This document shows, in pieces, positions 1 through 6,257 of a DNA stretch of 13,874 nt. Both the position numbers and the translations under genes were made by a program. The notes beneath the pieces were generated by a model. The model had not been told where the DNA came from. It worked only from the letters and a program-made list of their open reading frames with translations, and ran no database searches. Origin of the DNA: an uncultured Bacilli bacterium. GTDB lineage: Bacteria; Bacillota_I; Bacilli_A; RF39; UBA660. Where the stretch lies: positions 1-13,874 of the forward strand of contig CANRPL010000035.1 in the NCBI GenBank assembly GCA_947632495.1, given 5' to 3'. Numbering within the stretch: position 1 is the first letter of the stretch; every line of letters starts with the position of its first letter.

Positions 1-1
1 G

Positions 2-2293
2 ATGTTAGGCTACATGGGAATTAAATACTATGAAATCGATAATTATGAAGCTGATGATATTATTGGTACTTTCGCTAAATTATGTAATATGGATGATAAT
101 TATACGGGAACTATCATCAGTAGTGATAAAGATTTACTTCAGTTAATATCACCACAAGTAGATATCAAATTATTAAAACAAAAAGATTATATTAGATATA
201 ATGAGGAAACTTTTAAAGAGGCTTATGGTATTGATCCCATTAATGTTATTGATCTTAAAGCTTTGATGGGTGATGCTTCCGATAATATTCCTGGTGTTAA
301 GGGTATTGGTGAAAAGACGGCTTTAAAATTATTAGTTCAGTATCATACTTTAGATGGTATCTATGAACATCTCGATGAGATTAAAGGATCAGTTCATGAT
401 AAGCTAGCTAACGATAAAGATAGTGCTTATATGAGCTTTGAAATCGCTACTATCTATCGTGATGTACCAATGGAGATAAATCTTGATGATATTATTGTTA
501 AAGAACCAGATTATGAAAAGTTAAATGCGCTTTATGAAGAATTAGAATTTTATTCTTTTCTAAAAAAGAAAAAGACGATTAAACAAGATAATCTTACTTA
601 TCAAATTATCAATTCCCCAGATGCTTTAAATGATCTTGGGCCATGCGCTATCTTTTTAGAGCTTACTGATGATAATTATCATAAAGCAGATATTGTTGGT
701 ATGGGTATCTATAGTGATAAAATACAGGCTTTTGTACCATATGAAGTCTTAAAGGAAAATCCACTTTTCTTAATGACTAGTCCTAAATATACTTATGACG
801 CTAAAAGATTAACAGTTGCTTTAAAATGGCATAACATATTTGTAGATAATATTGTTTTTGATACAGCTATTGCTTCTTATTTATTAGAGTATAATTTAAA
901 AGATGATATTGCGTATTTAGCTAATCAGTTTGATGTAGATATCCCTTTTAGAGAAACTTTATATCCTAAAAAGGGGGATAGAGATTTAACTGCGATAGGT
1001 AAGGCTAGTGTTATGAAAGCTAAATTTATCTATGATACGAAAGATGAATTAACAGATATGCTTGAACAAAAGGATATGACTTATCTTTTTAAAGAAATCG
1101 AAATGCCTTTAAGTGTCGTTTTAGGCGATATGGAATATACTGGTATTAGTGTCAATACGGATACTTTAAGAGAAATGGGTAAGGAAATTGAAGCTCAAGC
1201 TAATGAATTAGGTGAAGAAATATATGCTTTGGCAGGTATGAGGTTTAATATTTCATCACCAAATCAACTAGGTGAAGTATTATTTGAACATCTTGGCTTA
1301 AAACATGGTAAAAGAGGTAAGACAGGTTATTCGACAGCTAGTGATGTTTTAGAAAAACTTGTTAATGATCATCCTATCATTAGTAAAATATTAGATTATC
1401 GAATGTTAACAAAGTTATATTCAACTTATATTGAAGGTCTTATTAGTAGTGTCTTTCCTGATGGTAAAGTTCACACTATCTATACACAAACGTTAACTCG
1501 TACGGGACGTCTATCATCGATTGAGCCTAACTTACAAAATATTCCTATTCGTAATGAATATGGTAAATTAATTAGAAAAGCTTTTGTACCATCTGAAGAT
1601 AGTTATTTAGTTAGCAGCGATTATTCACAAATCGAACTACGATTACTATCTCATATGGCTAATGTTCCATCTTTAATTGATGCTTTTCGTCATGGAGTTG
1701 ATATTCACGCTAAAACAGCTAGTGATATTTATAAGTGCCCAATTGAAGAAGTAACGAAAGATATGCGCCGTAATGCTAAAGCGGTTAACTTTGGCATTAT
1801 CTATGGCATCAGTAGTTATGGCTTGTCAGAAAATATTGGCATCAGTCCTAAAGAAGCACAAAAGTTTATTGATGACTATCTAGTTACTTATCCAGGTATT
1901 AAAAAATACATGGATGAATCGATTGCTAAAGCACATATTGAAGGCTTTGTTCGTACGCTTTTCCATCGTCGCCGTACACTTCCCGAATTAAAAAATAAGA
2001 ACTATATGATTCGTAGTAGTGCGGAACGTATGGCATTAAATGCACCTATTCAAGGTACTAGTGCGGATATTATTAAAAAAGCGATGGTTGAAATATATAA
2101 TGAATTAAAAAAGCGTCATTTAAAGACCAAGATGGTCGTTCAAGTTCATGATGAATTAGTTTTTGATTGTCCACAAACTGAATTTGCGGAAGTTAAAGAG
2201 ATTATTCGAACAATTATGGAGGGAACTTACCAATTGGCTGTTCCTTTAGAAGTCGATATCGAATATGGTACCGATTGGTATCAAGCAAAGTAG
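2..2293 (+). CDS. polA: DNA polymerase I, 5' end missing
   Basis: Template-directed DNA synthesis with 5'-3' nuclease activity, for Okazaki-fragment maturation and excision repair. The window opens inside the 5' nuclease domain; roughly the first 100 residues of the usual ~870 are outside. In window numbering, the nuclease acidic motif EADD (D18, D19), SSDKD (D42, D44) and the helix-hairpin-helix region with D91 and D94 (MGDASDNIPGVKGIGEKT) are present. Residues ~200-370 match the 3'-5' exonuclease fold, but the DxE proofreading motif reads FLELTD, so proofreading is probably absent, as in Bacillus-type Pol I. The polymerase domain is complete: motif A DYSQIELR (D540), motif B RRNAKAVNFGIIYG (R589, K593, F597, Y601) and motif C QVHDELVFD (H716, D717, E718). 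The Phe at 597 is the E. coli F762 position. The stop TAG overlaps the next gene's ribosome site, so the two are probably cotranscribed. Identification is certain; the true start is not visible. Confidence 0.97.
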   Translation: MLGYMGIKYYEIDNYEADDIIGTFAKLCNMDDNYTGTIISSDKDLLQLISPQVDIKLLKQKDYIRYNEETFKEAYGIDPINVIDLKALMGDASDNIPGVKGIGEKTALKLLVQYHTLDGIYEHLDEIKGSVHDKLANDKDSAYMSFEIATIYRDVPMEINLDDIIVKEPDYEKLNALYEELEFYSFLKKKKTIKQDNLTYQIINSPDALNDLGPCAIFLELTDDNYHKADIVGMGIYSDKIQAFVPYEVLKENPLFLMTSPKYTYDAKRLTVALKWHNIFVDNIVFDTAIASYLLEYNLKDDIAYLANQFDVDIPFRETLYPKKGDRDLTAIGKASVMKAKFIYDTKDELTDMLEQKDMTYLFKEIEMPLSVVLGDMEYTGISVNTDTLREMGKEIEAQANELGEEIYALAGMRFNISSPNQLGEVLFEHLGLKHGKRGKTGYSTASDVLEKLVNDHPIISKILDYRMLTKLYSTYIEGLISSVFPDGKVHTIYTQTLTRTGRLSSIEPNLQNIPIRNEYGKLIRKAFVPSEDSYLVSSDYSQIELRLLSHMANVPSLIDAFRHGVDIHAKTASDIYKCPIEEVTKDMRRNAKAVNFGIIYGISSYGLSENIGISPKEAQKFIDDYLVTYPGIKKYMDESIAKAHIEGFVRTLFHRRRTLPELKNKNYMIRSSAERMALNAPIQGTSADIIKKAMVEIYNELKKRHLKTKMVVQVHDELVFDCPQTEFAEVKEIIRTIMEGTYQLAVPLEVDIEYGTDWYQAK

Positions 2294-2303
2294 GAGATGT
2301 TTA

Positions 2304-3164
2304 ATGGAAAAAAAGATTACTTCGGTGATGATTGTCAGTATGGTTACCAATATCTTTTTAGCCCTTGTTAAAATTATTACCGGTTTTATCTATACATCAG
2401 GTGCTTTAATTAGTGATGGTATTCATTCATTTAGTGATTTAATAACTGATGCTGTTGCGATCATAGGTGGTAAAATGGCTATGAAGCCAGCTGACCGTGA
2501 GCACCCATATGGTCATGGACGTATTGAATACTTAACGAGTTTAGTTATTGGTATTGTTATCGTCGGTGTTGGTACTGGCGTCATCTATCAAGCTCTTCAT
2601 CACCAAATTGTCGTTCCTAGTATTTTAGTAGCGATCGTCAGTTTAATAACGATTATAGCTAAATTACTTTTATCTAGTTATATTATTCATCAAGGTAAGA
2701 AGTTAAAAAATAATATTTTAATTGCCTCTGGTCATGAGAGTAGAACCGATGTTATTTCCTCTATTGTCGTTTTAATTTCAGCCCTTTTAATGCAACTAGG
2801 AAATGTCCATAAGTATTTCCTTTATGCTGATATTATTGCAAGTATTATTGTCGGTTTACTTATCATCTATATTGGCTATTCCGTTTTAAAAGAAAACGCT
2901 AGTACCGTTTTAGGTGAACAAGAGACAAATTATGCTTATCTTAACGGCTTAAAAGATGTCATTGCTAAAACCGATGGTGTTATTAAAATTAAAGATTTAG
3001 TTTTAATGAAGTATGGTTATCAATCAAGTCTTGACTTAACTGTTATTATGGATGGTAATTTAACCCTTAAAGAGATTCATCATATTACAGATTTAATTGA
3101 AACCAAGATTAAAGACTATAGCTCCGTCATCGCTTTTATTAATATTCATGTTGAACCCGAATAA
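2304..3164 (+). CDS. Cation diffusion facilitator family metal exporter
   Basis: A 286-residue inner-membrane divalent metal/proton antiporter of the CDF family. Six hydrophobic segments are visible in residues ~5-205, then a C-terminal cytoplasmic ZT-dimer-like domain (~210-286). Family motifs are DGIHSFSD in the second membrane segment (D38, H41, D45), HPYGHGRIEYL after it, and GHESRTDVISS in the fifth segment (H144, E145, D149). Zinc-type members have HxxxD at this last site; here the position four before D149 is Glu, so the metal (Zn, Mn, Fe or other) cannot be assigned. I chose ATG 2304 over an in-frame ATG at 2265 because TAGGAG at 2291-2296 sits 7 bases upstream and the longer form would run 29 bases into polA and add a non-family N-terminus. 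The gene follows polA and ends in a terminator whose stem includes the TAA stop. Family assignment is firm, substrate unknown. Confidence 0.93.
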   Translation: MEKKITSVMIVSMVTNIFLALVKIITGFIYTSGALISDGIHSFSDLITDAVAIIGGKMAMKPADREHPYGHGRIEYLTSLVIGIVIVGVGTGVIYQALHHQIVVPSILVAIVSLITIIAKLLLSSYIIHQGKKLKNNILIASGHESRTDVISSIVVLISALLMQLGNVHKYFLYADIIASIIVGLLIIYIGYSVLKENASTVLGEQETNYAYLNGLKDVIAKTDGVIKIKDLVLMKYGYQSSLDLTVIMDGNLTLKEIHHITDLIETKIKDYSSVIAFINIHVEPE

Positions 3165-3187
3165 GAGATATCTATCTCTTATTTTTA
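3160..3187 (+). terminator. Rho-independent terminator after the CDF gene
   Basis: AATAAGAGAT at 3160-3169 pairs perfectly with ATCTCTTATT at 3174-3183 around a four-base loop, and a short T-rich run follows. The stop codon TAA (3162-3164) lies in the left arm. The run leads straight into the -35 element of the next promoter, so the two signals are packed without spacer. The stem is AT-rich and the T-run is interrupted by an A, so efficiency may be moderate. Confidence 0.7.
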
Positions 3188-3217
3188 TTGACATTTAGTT
3201 ATAAGAAGAGGTATAAT
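3188..3217 (+). promoter_or_regulatory. Sigma-A type promoter for the 3241-4576 gene pair
   Basis: Consensus -35 TTGACA (3188-3193) and consensus -10 TATAAT (3212-3217) are separated by 18 bases. Transcription would begin near 3224, giving a short untranslated leader before the ribosome site GAGGTGG (3230-3236) and ATG 3241. Both hexamers are perfect, which suggests a strong housekeeping promoter. Confidence 0.8.
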
Positions 3218-3240
3218 ACAAACACATTTGAGGTGGTAAC

Positions 3241-3879
3241 ATGATAGAAGAAGAATTAGCTAAACAATTTGCTTTACCAGATCGTATGGTAACTAAAATA
3301 AAAGAAACACATGAATTAAGAATTTTAAATAATAGAGGACTTAAAGAATATTTAAGACGCCGTGATGTTAAAGATACGCTTTTAATCTATCATATTTTTA
3401 ATAGTCGTATTTTTAGTGGTGTTTTAAGTGTGGCTATCGGAAGTGTCACAACGGTATTGAGTCACGATATCGCTTTAGGTAGTTATCTTACTTTAGGTAG
3501 TTTCTATCTTGAAAGATTAGTACCTAAAATGATGTATGCGACATCAATTTGTGATTCTTTAACGGTAAAAGAAATTGATGAAGAAAAAAGAGTAGCTGCC
3601 GATCTTGATTATCGTTATAATTTACGTCTCGTAGCCTATAATTTAGTTTTTGATTATCTGGTAGCTGGGGAAGAAGCTATTTTAGAATATCTTAAGCGTA
3701 ATGAAGAAACATATCCTATTTCTGTAATGTTAGAGGATGATGTTATTACTTCGGATAAAAAAGTAGTTGAAACGTTAAGATACATTAGTCTTCTTAGTAA
3801 GGCTAAAGATAGATTACAAGCTAAACATAATAAAGAGTATGTCAAAGTAGGAGGTAAAGAGAGTGAAACGACCAAGTAA
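3241..3879 (+). CDS. Unknown protein with a central hydrophobic hairpin (212 aa)
   Basis: I do not recognise this protein. It has a charged N-terminal part (1-57), one hydrophobic stretch at ~58-92 long enough for a membrane hairpin or two short helices, then a soluble, mostly helical, charged C-terminal part with YRYNLRLVAYNLVFDYL at ~124-140. There is no signal peptide and no catalytic motif that I can see. The ATG follows GAGGTGG by 4 bases, and a consensus promoter lies just upstream. The 3' end overlaps the next gene by 17 bases in another frame, which implies translational coupling. The next gene's product has the same layout (hydrophobic stretch at ~57-95, then YxxR...YxxxxxYL), so the two may be diverged paralogues acting as partners. 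The start is well supported; function unknown. Confidence 0.85.
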   Translation: MIEEELAKQFALPDRMVTKIKETHELRILNNRGLKEYLRRRDVKDTLLIYHIFNSRIFSGVLSVAIGSVTTVLSHDIALGSYLTLGSFYLERLVPKMMYATSICDSLTVKEIDEEKRVAADLDYRYNLRLVAYNLVFDYLVAGEEAILEYLKRNEETYPISVMLEDDVITSDKKVVETLRYISLLSKAKDRLQAKHNKEYVKVGGKESETTK

Positions 3880-4576
3880 TGACGTTTTAACGGAACATTT
3901 TAAACAAGTTTCAGAAGAAACTAAAATAATGTTAGATCAAGCAGAAAAAGATTGGGAAAAATATCAAGAGGAGCAACCATTAAGTGTTCGCCTTGCCGTT
4001 AAATTAACACCAATCTTAAAAAGTCATCATCTTATTTTAGGTGAAATTGGTTTAGGTACTTTAGTTGGAATCTTTACTAAAAATGTTGGTTATGGCTTAT
4101 CTGCTGGCTTTTTTTCCTATGGGGCTCTTGGCCTTATAGGTAGTGCCACGGCTCATAAAGCTCGTTCTTTTTATACTAAAAAACATGAGTATCTTTCTTT
4201 AGCGGATACTTATCAATTCCGTCAGAATATTTATGACATTATTTTAGGATATTTACAAAATGATATGAGTACTTTAGAGGAGCTTTATCCTTTTCATTTG
4301 TTTTTAAAATTTAATTGTACGGATTTAATTAAAAATGATGACGTACTTATGGCCGATCCTTATGCTGCGATGGTTTTAGATGAAATTGATGAATCCTTAA
4401 ATCAACATATGAGCGATTTAGGCGGATTATTGATGGCAACGATGATTATGATGAATCCTGATATGTCCTTTGATTCTGATGATATTATAAAACCAGTTAT
4501 GGAAGTTCCATTTGAGGATGTTACCGATCAAGAAGATAAACCTAAAACATATAAATATGGCTCATTAAATGAGTAA
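3863..4576 (+). CDS. Unknown membrane-associated protein (237 aa), GTG start
   Basis: I do not recognise this protein. A polar, probably coiled N-terminus (1-45) is followed by a glycine-rich hydrophobic stretch at ~57-95 (GLGTLVGIF, then GYGLSAGFFSYGALGLIG), then a helical region with YQFRQNIYDIILGYL at ~117-131, and an acidic tail. A short Met-rich segment (LLMATMIMMNPDM, ~189-201) precedes the tail. The start is GTG 3863: AGGAGGT at 3849-3855 lies 7 bases upstream, inside the previous gene, and no earlier ATG exists in frame near it. The 17-base overlap with the preceding gene indicates coupled translation. No clear terminator follows; the serS promoter begins 6 bases after the stop. Likely a paralogue and partner of the upstream product; function unknown. 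Confidence 0.85.
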   Translation: MKRPSNDVLTEHFKQVSEETKIMLDQAEKDWEKYQEEQPLSVRLAVKLTPILKSHHLILGEIGLGTLVGIFTKNVGYGLSAGFFSYGALGLIGSATAHKARSFYTKKHEYLSLADTYQFRQNIYDIILGYLQNDMSTLEELYPFHLFLKFNCTDLIKNDDVLMADPYAAMVLDEIDESLNQHMSDLGGLLMATMIMMNPDMSFDSDDIIKPVMEVPFEDVTDQEDKPKTYKYGSLNE

Positions 4577-4582
4577 TTAACA

Positions 4583-4611
4583 TTGACAGTTAACGTTTAT
4601 AATGATAAAAT
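4583..4611 (+). promoter_or_regulatory. Promoter of the serS T-box leader
   Basis: TTGACA (4583-4588) is followed after exactly 17 bases by TAAAAT (4606-4611), preceded by TG at 4603-4604 as an extended -10. A start near 4618 would put the whole T-box leader in the transcript. A closer TATAAT at 4598-4603 is only 9 bases from the -35 and is not the -10 of this promoter. Confidence 0.75.
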
Positions 4612-4617
4612 ACATAT

Positions 4618-4809
4618 GAAAATCGTTGATGAAGAATAGTAATAAAGATTAGTCTTTAGAGAGTTCGTGGTTGGTGGAAACGAATGATGATATCTTTATG
4701 AATCTACTTTGGAGAGAAATGTAAACATTTCCGGGGTAACCCGTTATCTTAATTAAGACTATAAATAGGATGGTACCGTGCTTATGCACTCCTAGCTATA
4801 GTCTTTTTT
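4618..4809 (+). promoter_or_regulatory. T-box riboswitch (tRNA-Ser sensing) upstream of serS
   Basis: A cis-acting leader RNA that reads the charging state of tRNA-Ser and permits serS transcription when uncharged tRNA accumulates. Visible landmarks in order: the GAAGAATAGTAATAA internal-loop region (~4631-4645); ATAAAGAT (4642-4649) pairing with ATCTTTAT (4692-4699) in Stem I; AGAGAG (4658-4663); the distal loop GGTTGGTGGAA (4669-4679) closed by TTCGT/ACGAA; and the specifier loop GAA-TCT-A with TCT (serine) at 4703-4705, followed by the usual purine. Two small hairpins follow (GAAATG/CATTTC at 4716-4731; CGGG-GTAA-CCCG at 4732-4743). The T-box sequence AGGATGGTACCGTG (4767-4780) forms the antiterminator AGGA/TCCT plus GTGC/GCAC with a bulge starting TGGT, which would pair with a GCCA tRNA 3' end through a U-G wobble; tRNA-Ser normally carries G73. 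The specifier and downstream gene agree. Confidence 0.93.
4755..4809 (+). terminator. T-box attenuator terminator
   Basis: AAGACTATA (4755-4763) pairs perfectly with TATAGTCTT (4797-4805), enclosing the T-box hairpin, and runs directly into TTTTTT (4804-4809). The left arm also belongs to the perfect palindrome TCTTAATTAAGA (4747-4758), so a competing small hairpin could mask AAGA and disfavour termination. The competing fold is inference from pairing only. Confidence 0.82.
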
Positions 4810-4824
4810 ATTAGAGGTGATAGA

Positions 4825-4860
4825 ATGAAAGTCTCGGTTATTTGGTTAAATAAAAATTAA
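4825..4860 (+). CDS. Possible 11-codon leader peptide before serS
   Basis: A short reading frame lies between the T-box terminator and serS: ATG at 4825, product MKVSVIWLNKN, TAA at 4858-4860. It has its own good ribosome site, GAGGTGA (4814-4820), 4 bases before the ATG, and is separate from the serS ribosome site at 4866-4872. It would be made only from transcripts that read through the T-box. It holds one serine codon (TCG) and one Trp codon. Whether it is translated or has any role is unknown; chance occurrence of an 11-codon ORF is easy, but the well-placed ribosome site is not expected in a passive spacer. Confidence 0.35.
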   Translation: MKVSVIWLNKN

Positions 4861-4879
4861 TTTTGAAGGAGGAATAATA

Positions 4880-6175
4880 ATGATAGATATTAAATTAATA
4901 AGAGAAAATAGAGAATTAGTTAAAGAAAATATTAAAAAGAAATTTCAAGATGCTAAATTACCTTTAGTTGATGAAATATATGAAATGGATACAGAGTATC
5001 GTGACGCTAAAGCTAAAGCGGATAATTTAAAAGCTGAAAAGAATCGTCTTAGTGATCAAATTGGAACTTTAATGCGTGATGGTAAGAAAGATGAAGCGAT
5101 GAAGATCAAAGATGAAGTATCTAAAATGAATGGTGAAATTGATGAATTAACAGCTAAAGAAGAAGAATTAAATAAAGTTATTAAAGAAAAGATGATGAGG
5201 ATACCTAATATCATTGCTGATGATGTACCAATAGGTGAAGATGATACACATAATGTTGAAGAGCAAAGATTTGGTGATCCTGTCGTTCCTGATTATGAGA
5301 TACCATATCATTCAGATATTATGGCTAGTTTTAATGGTTTAGATAAAGATGCGGCAGCTCGTGTTAGTGGCAATGGTTTTTACTATTTAATTGGTGATGT
5401 TGCTCGTTTACATAGTGCTGTTTTAACTTATGCTCGTGACTTTATGATCGATAAAGGCTTTACCTATTGTATACCACCATATATGATTAGAAGTGCAGCT
5501 GTCGATGGGGTTATGTCTTTTGAAGAAAAATCTAATATGATGTATAAAATCGAGGGTGAAGATTTATATTTAATTGGTACTAGTGAACACTCTATGATAG
5601 CTAAATTTAAAGATCAAATAATAAAAGAAAGTGAATTACCAATTACGATGACTTCCTATTCACCATGCTTTAGAAAAGAAGTAGGAGCTCATGGTATTGA
5701 AGAAAGAGGCGTATATCGTATTCATCAATTTGAAAAACAAGAGATGGTTGTTTTATGCAAACCTGAAGATAGTGAATCTTGGTACGATAAAATGTGGAAT
5801 TATTCTGTAGACCTATTTAGAACTTTAGATATACCTGTCCGTAAATTAGTATGTTGTAGTGGTGATTTAGCTGACTTAAAATATCGTTCTTGTGACATTG
5901 AAGCTTGGAGTCCACGTCAACAAAAATATTTTGAAGTATGTTCATGTTCTAATCTAACTGATGCTCAAGCACGTCGTTTAGCGATTCGTTATAAGAAAGA
6001 GAATGGAGAAAAAGAGTTTGTTCACACTTTAAACAATACCGTTATCGCTCCTCCAAGAATGCTAATTGCGCTTCTAGAAAACAATTATCAAAAGGATGGT
6101 AGTGTTAAAATACCAAAAGTATTACAACCTTACATGGGTGGTAAGAAAATAATTAAACCAATAAAAGAAAAGTAG
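4880..6175 (+). CDS. serS: Seryl-tRNA synthetase
   Basis: Charges tRNA-Ser with serine using ATP; cytoplasmic class II synthetase of 431 residues, the usual length. Residues ~1-110 form the N-terminal helical hairpin arm that grips the long variable arm of tRNA-Ser (strongly charged coiled coil at ~30-105). The catalytic core shows TSE (T234-S235-E236) for serine binding, motif 2 CFRKEVGAHGIEERG with R265, HQFEKQEM shortly after, and motif 3 with R393. Motif 3 reads LNNTVIAPPR where the E. coli enzyme has LNGSGLAVGR; together with TSE in place of TAE this resembles the archaeal and eukaryotic cytosolic enzymes more than the common bacterial one. AAGGAGG at 4866-4872 is 7 bases before ATG. Expression is controlled by the T-box leader with a serine specifier, and a terminator overlapping the stop codon makes it a single-gene unit. 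Identification is firm. Confidence 0.96.
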   Translation: MIDIKLIRENRELVKENIKKKFQDAKLPLVDEIYEMDTEYRDAKAKADNLKAEKNRLSDQIGTLMRDGKKDEAMKIKDEVSKMNGEIDELTAKEEELNKVIKEKMMRIPNIIADDVPIGEDDTHNVEEQRFGDPVVPDYEIPYHSDIMASFNGLDKDAAARVSGNGFYYLIGDVARLHSAVLTYARDFMIDKGFTYCIPPYMIRSAAVDGVMSFEEKSNMMYKIEGEDLYLIGTSEHSMIAKFKDQIIKESELPITMTSYSPCFRKEVGAHGIEERGVYRIHQFEKQEMVVLCKPEDSESWYDKMWNYSVDLFRTLDIPVRKLVCCSGDLADLKYRSCDIEAWSPRQQKYFEVCSCSNLTDAQARRLAIRYKKENGEKEFVHTLNNTVIAPPRMLIALLENNYQKDGSVKIPKVLQPYMGGKKIIKPIKEK

Positions 6176-6190
6176 GAAACTACTTTTTTT
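6168..6190 (+). terminator. Rho-independent terminator of serS
   Basis: AAAAGTAG (6168-6175) pairs with CTACTTTT (6180-6187) around a GAAA tetraloop, and the T-run extends to 6190. The serS stop TAG (6173-6175) is inside the left arm, so there is no spacer between coding end and termination signal. Confidence 0.85.
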
Positions 6191-6212
6191 TATATCATTA
6201 AAATTTGATCTA

Positions 6213-6221
6213 TGGTATAAT
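6213..6221 (+). promoter_or_regulatory. Extended -10 promoter of the four-gene envelope operon
   Basis: TGG followed by TATAAT (6216-6221) forms an extended -10 element 37 bases before the first gene. No good -35 lies 16-18 bases upstream (the positions read ATATCA or similar), which is typical of extended -10 promoters. Transcription would start near 6228, after the serS terminator. Confidence 0.6.
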
Positions 6222-6257
6222 TAGTGTAAAGTATGAGAGTATAAAGAGGTGTATGTT

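Noticed and set aside
2..2293. TGA=Trp (Mycoplasma-type) code suggested by the low GC
   Set aside because: All Trp codons in the clear genes are TGG, and TGA ends the 7553-9292 gene exactly at an ATGA junction with the next gene.
3654..3875. Minus-strand ORF opposite the end of the 3241 gene
   Set aside because: Lies wholly inside a well-supported gene with a strong ribosome site; no independent signals.
4598..4603. TATAAT close to TTGACA before serS
   Set aside because: Spacing of 9 bases is too short; TAAAAT at 17 bases with an extended TG fits better.
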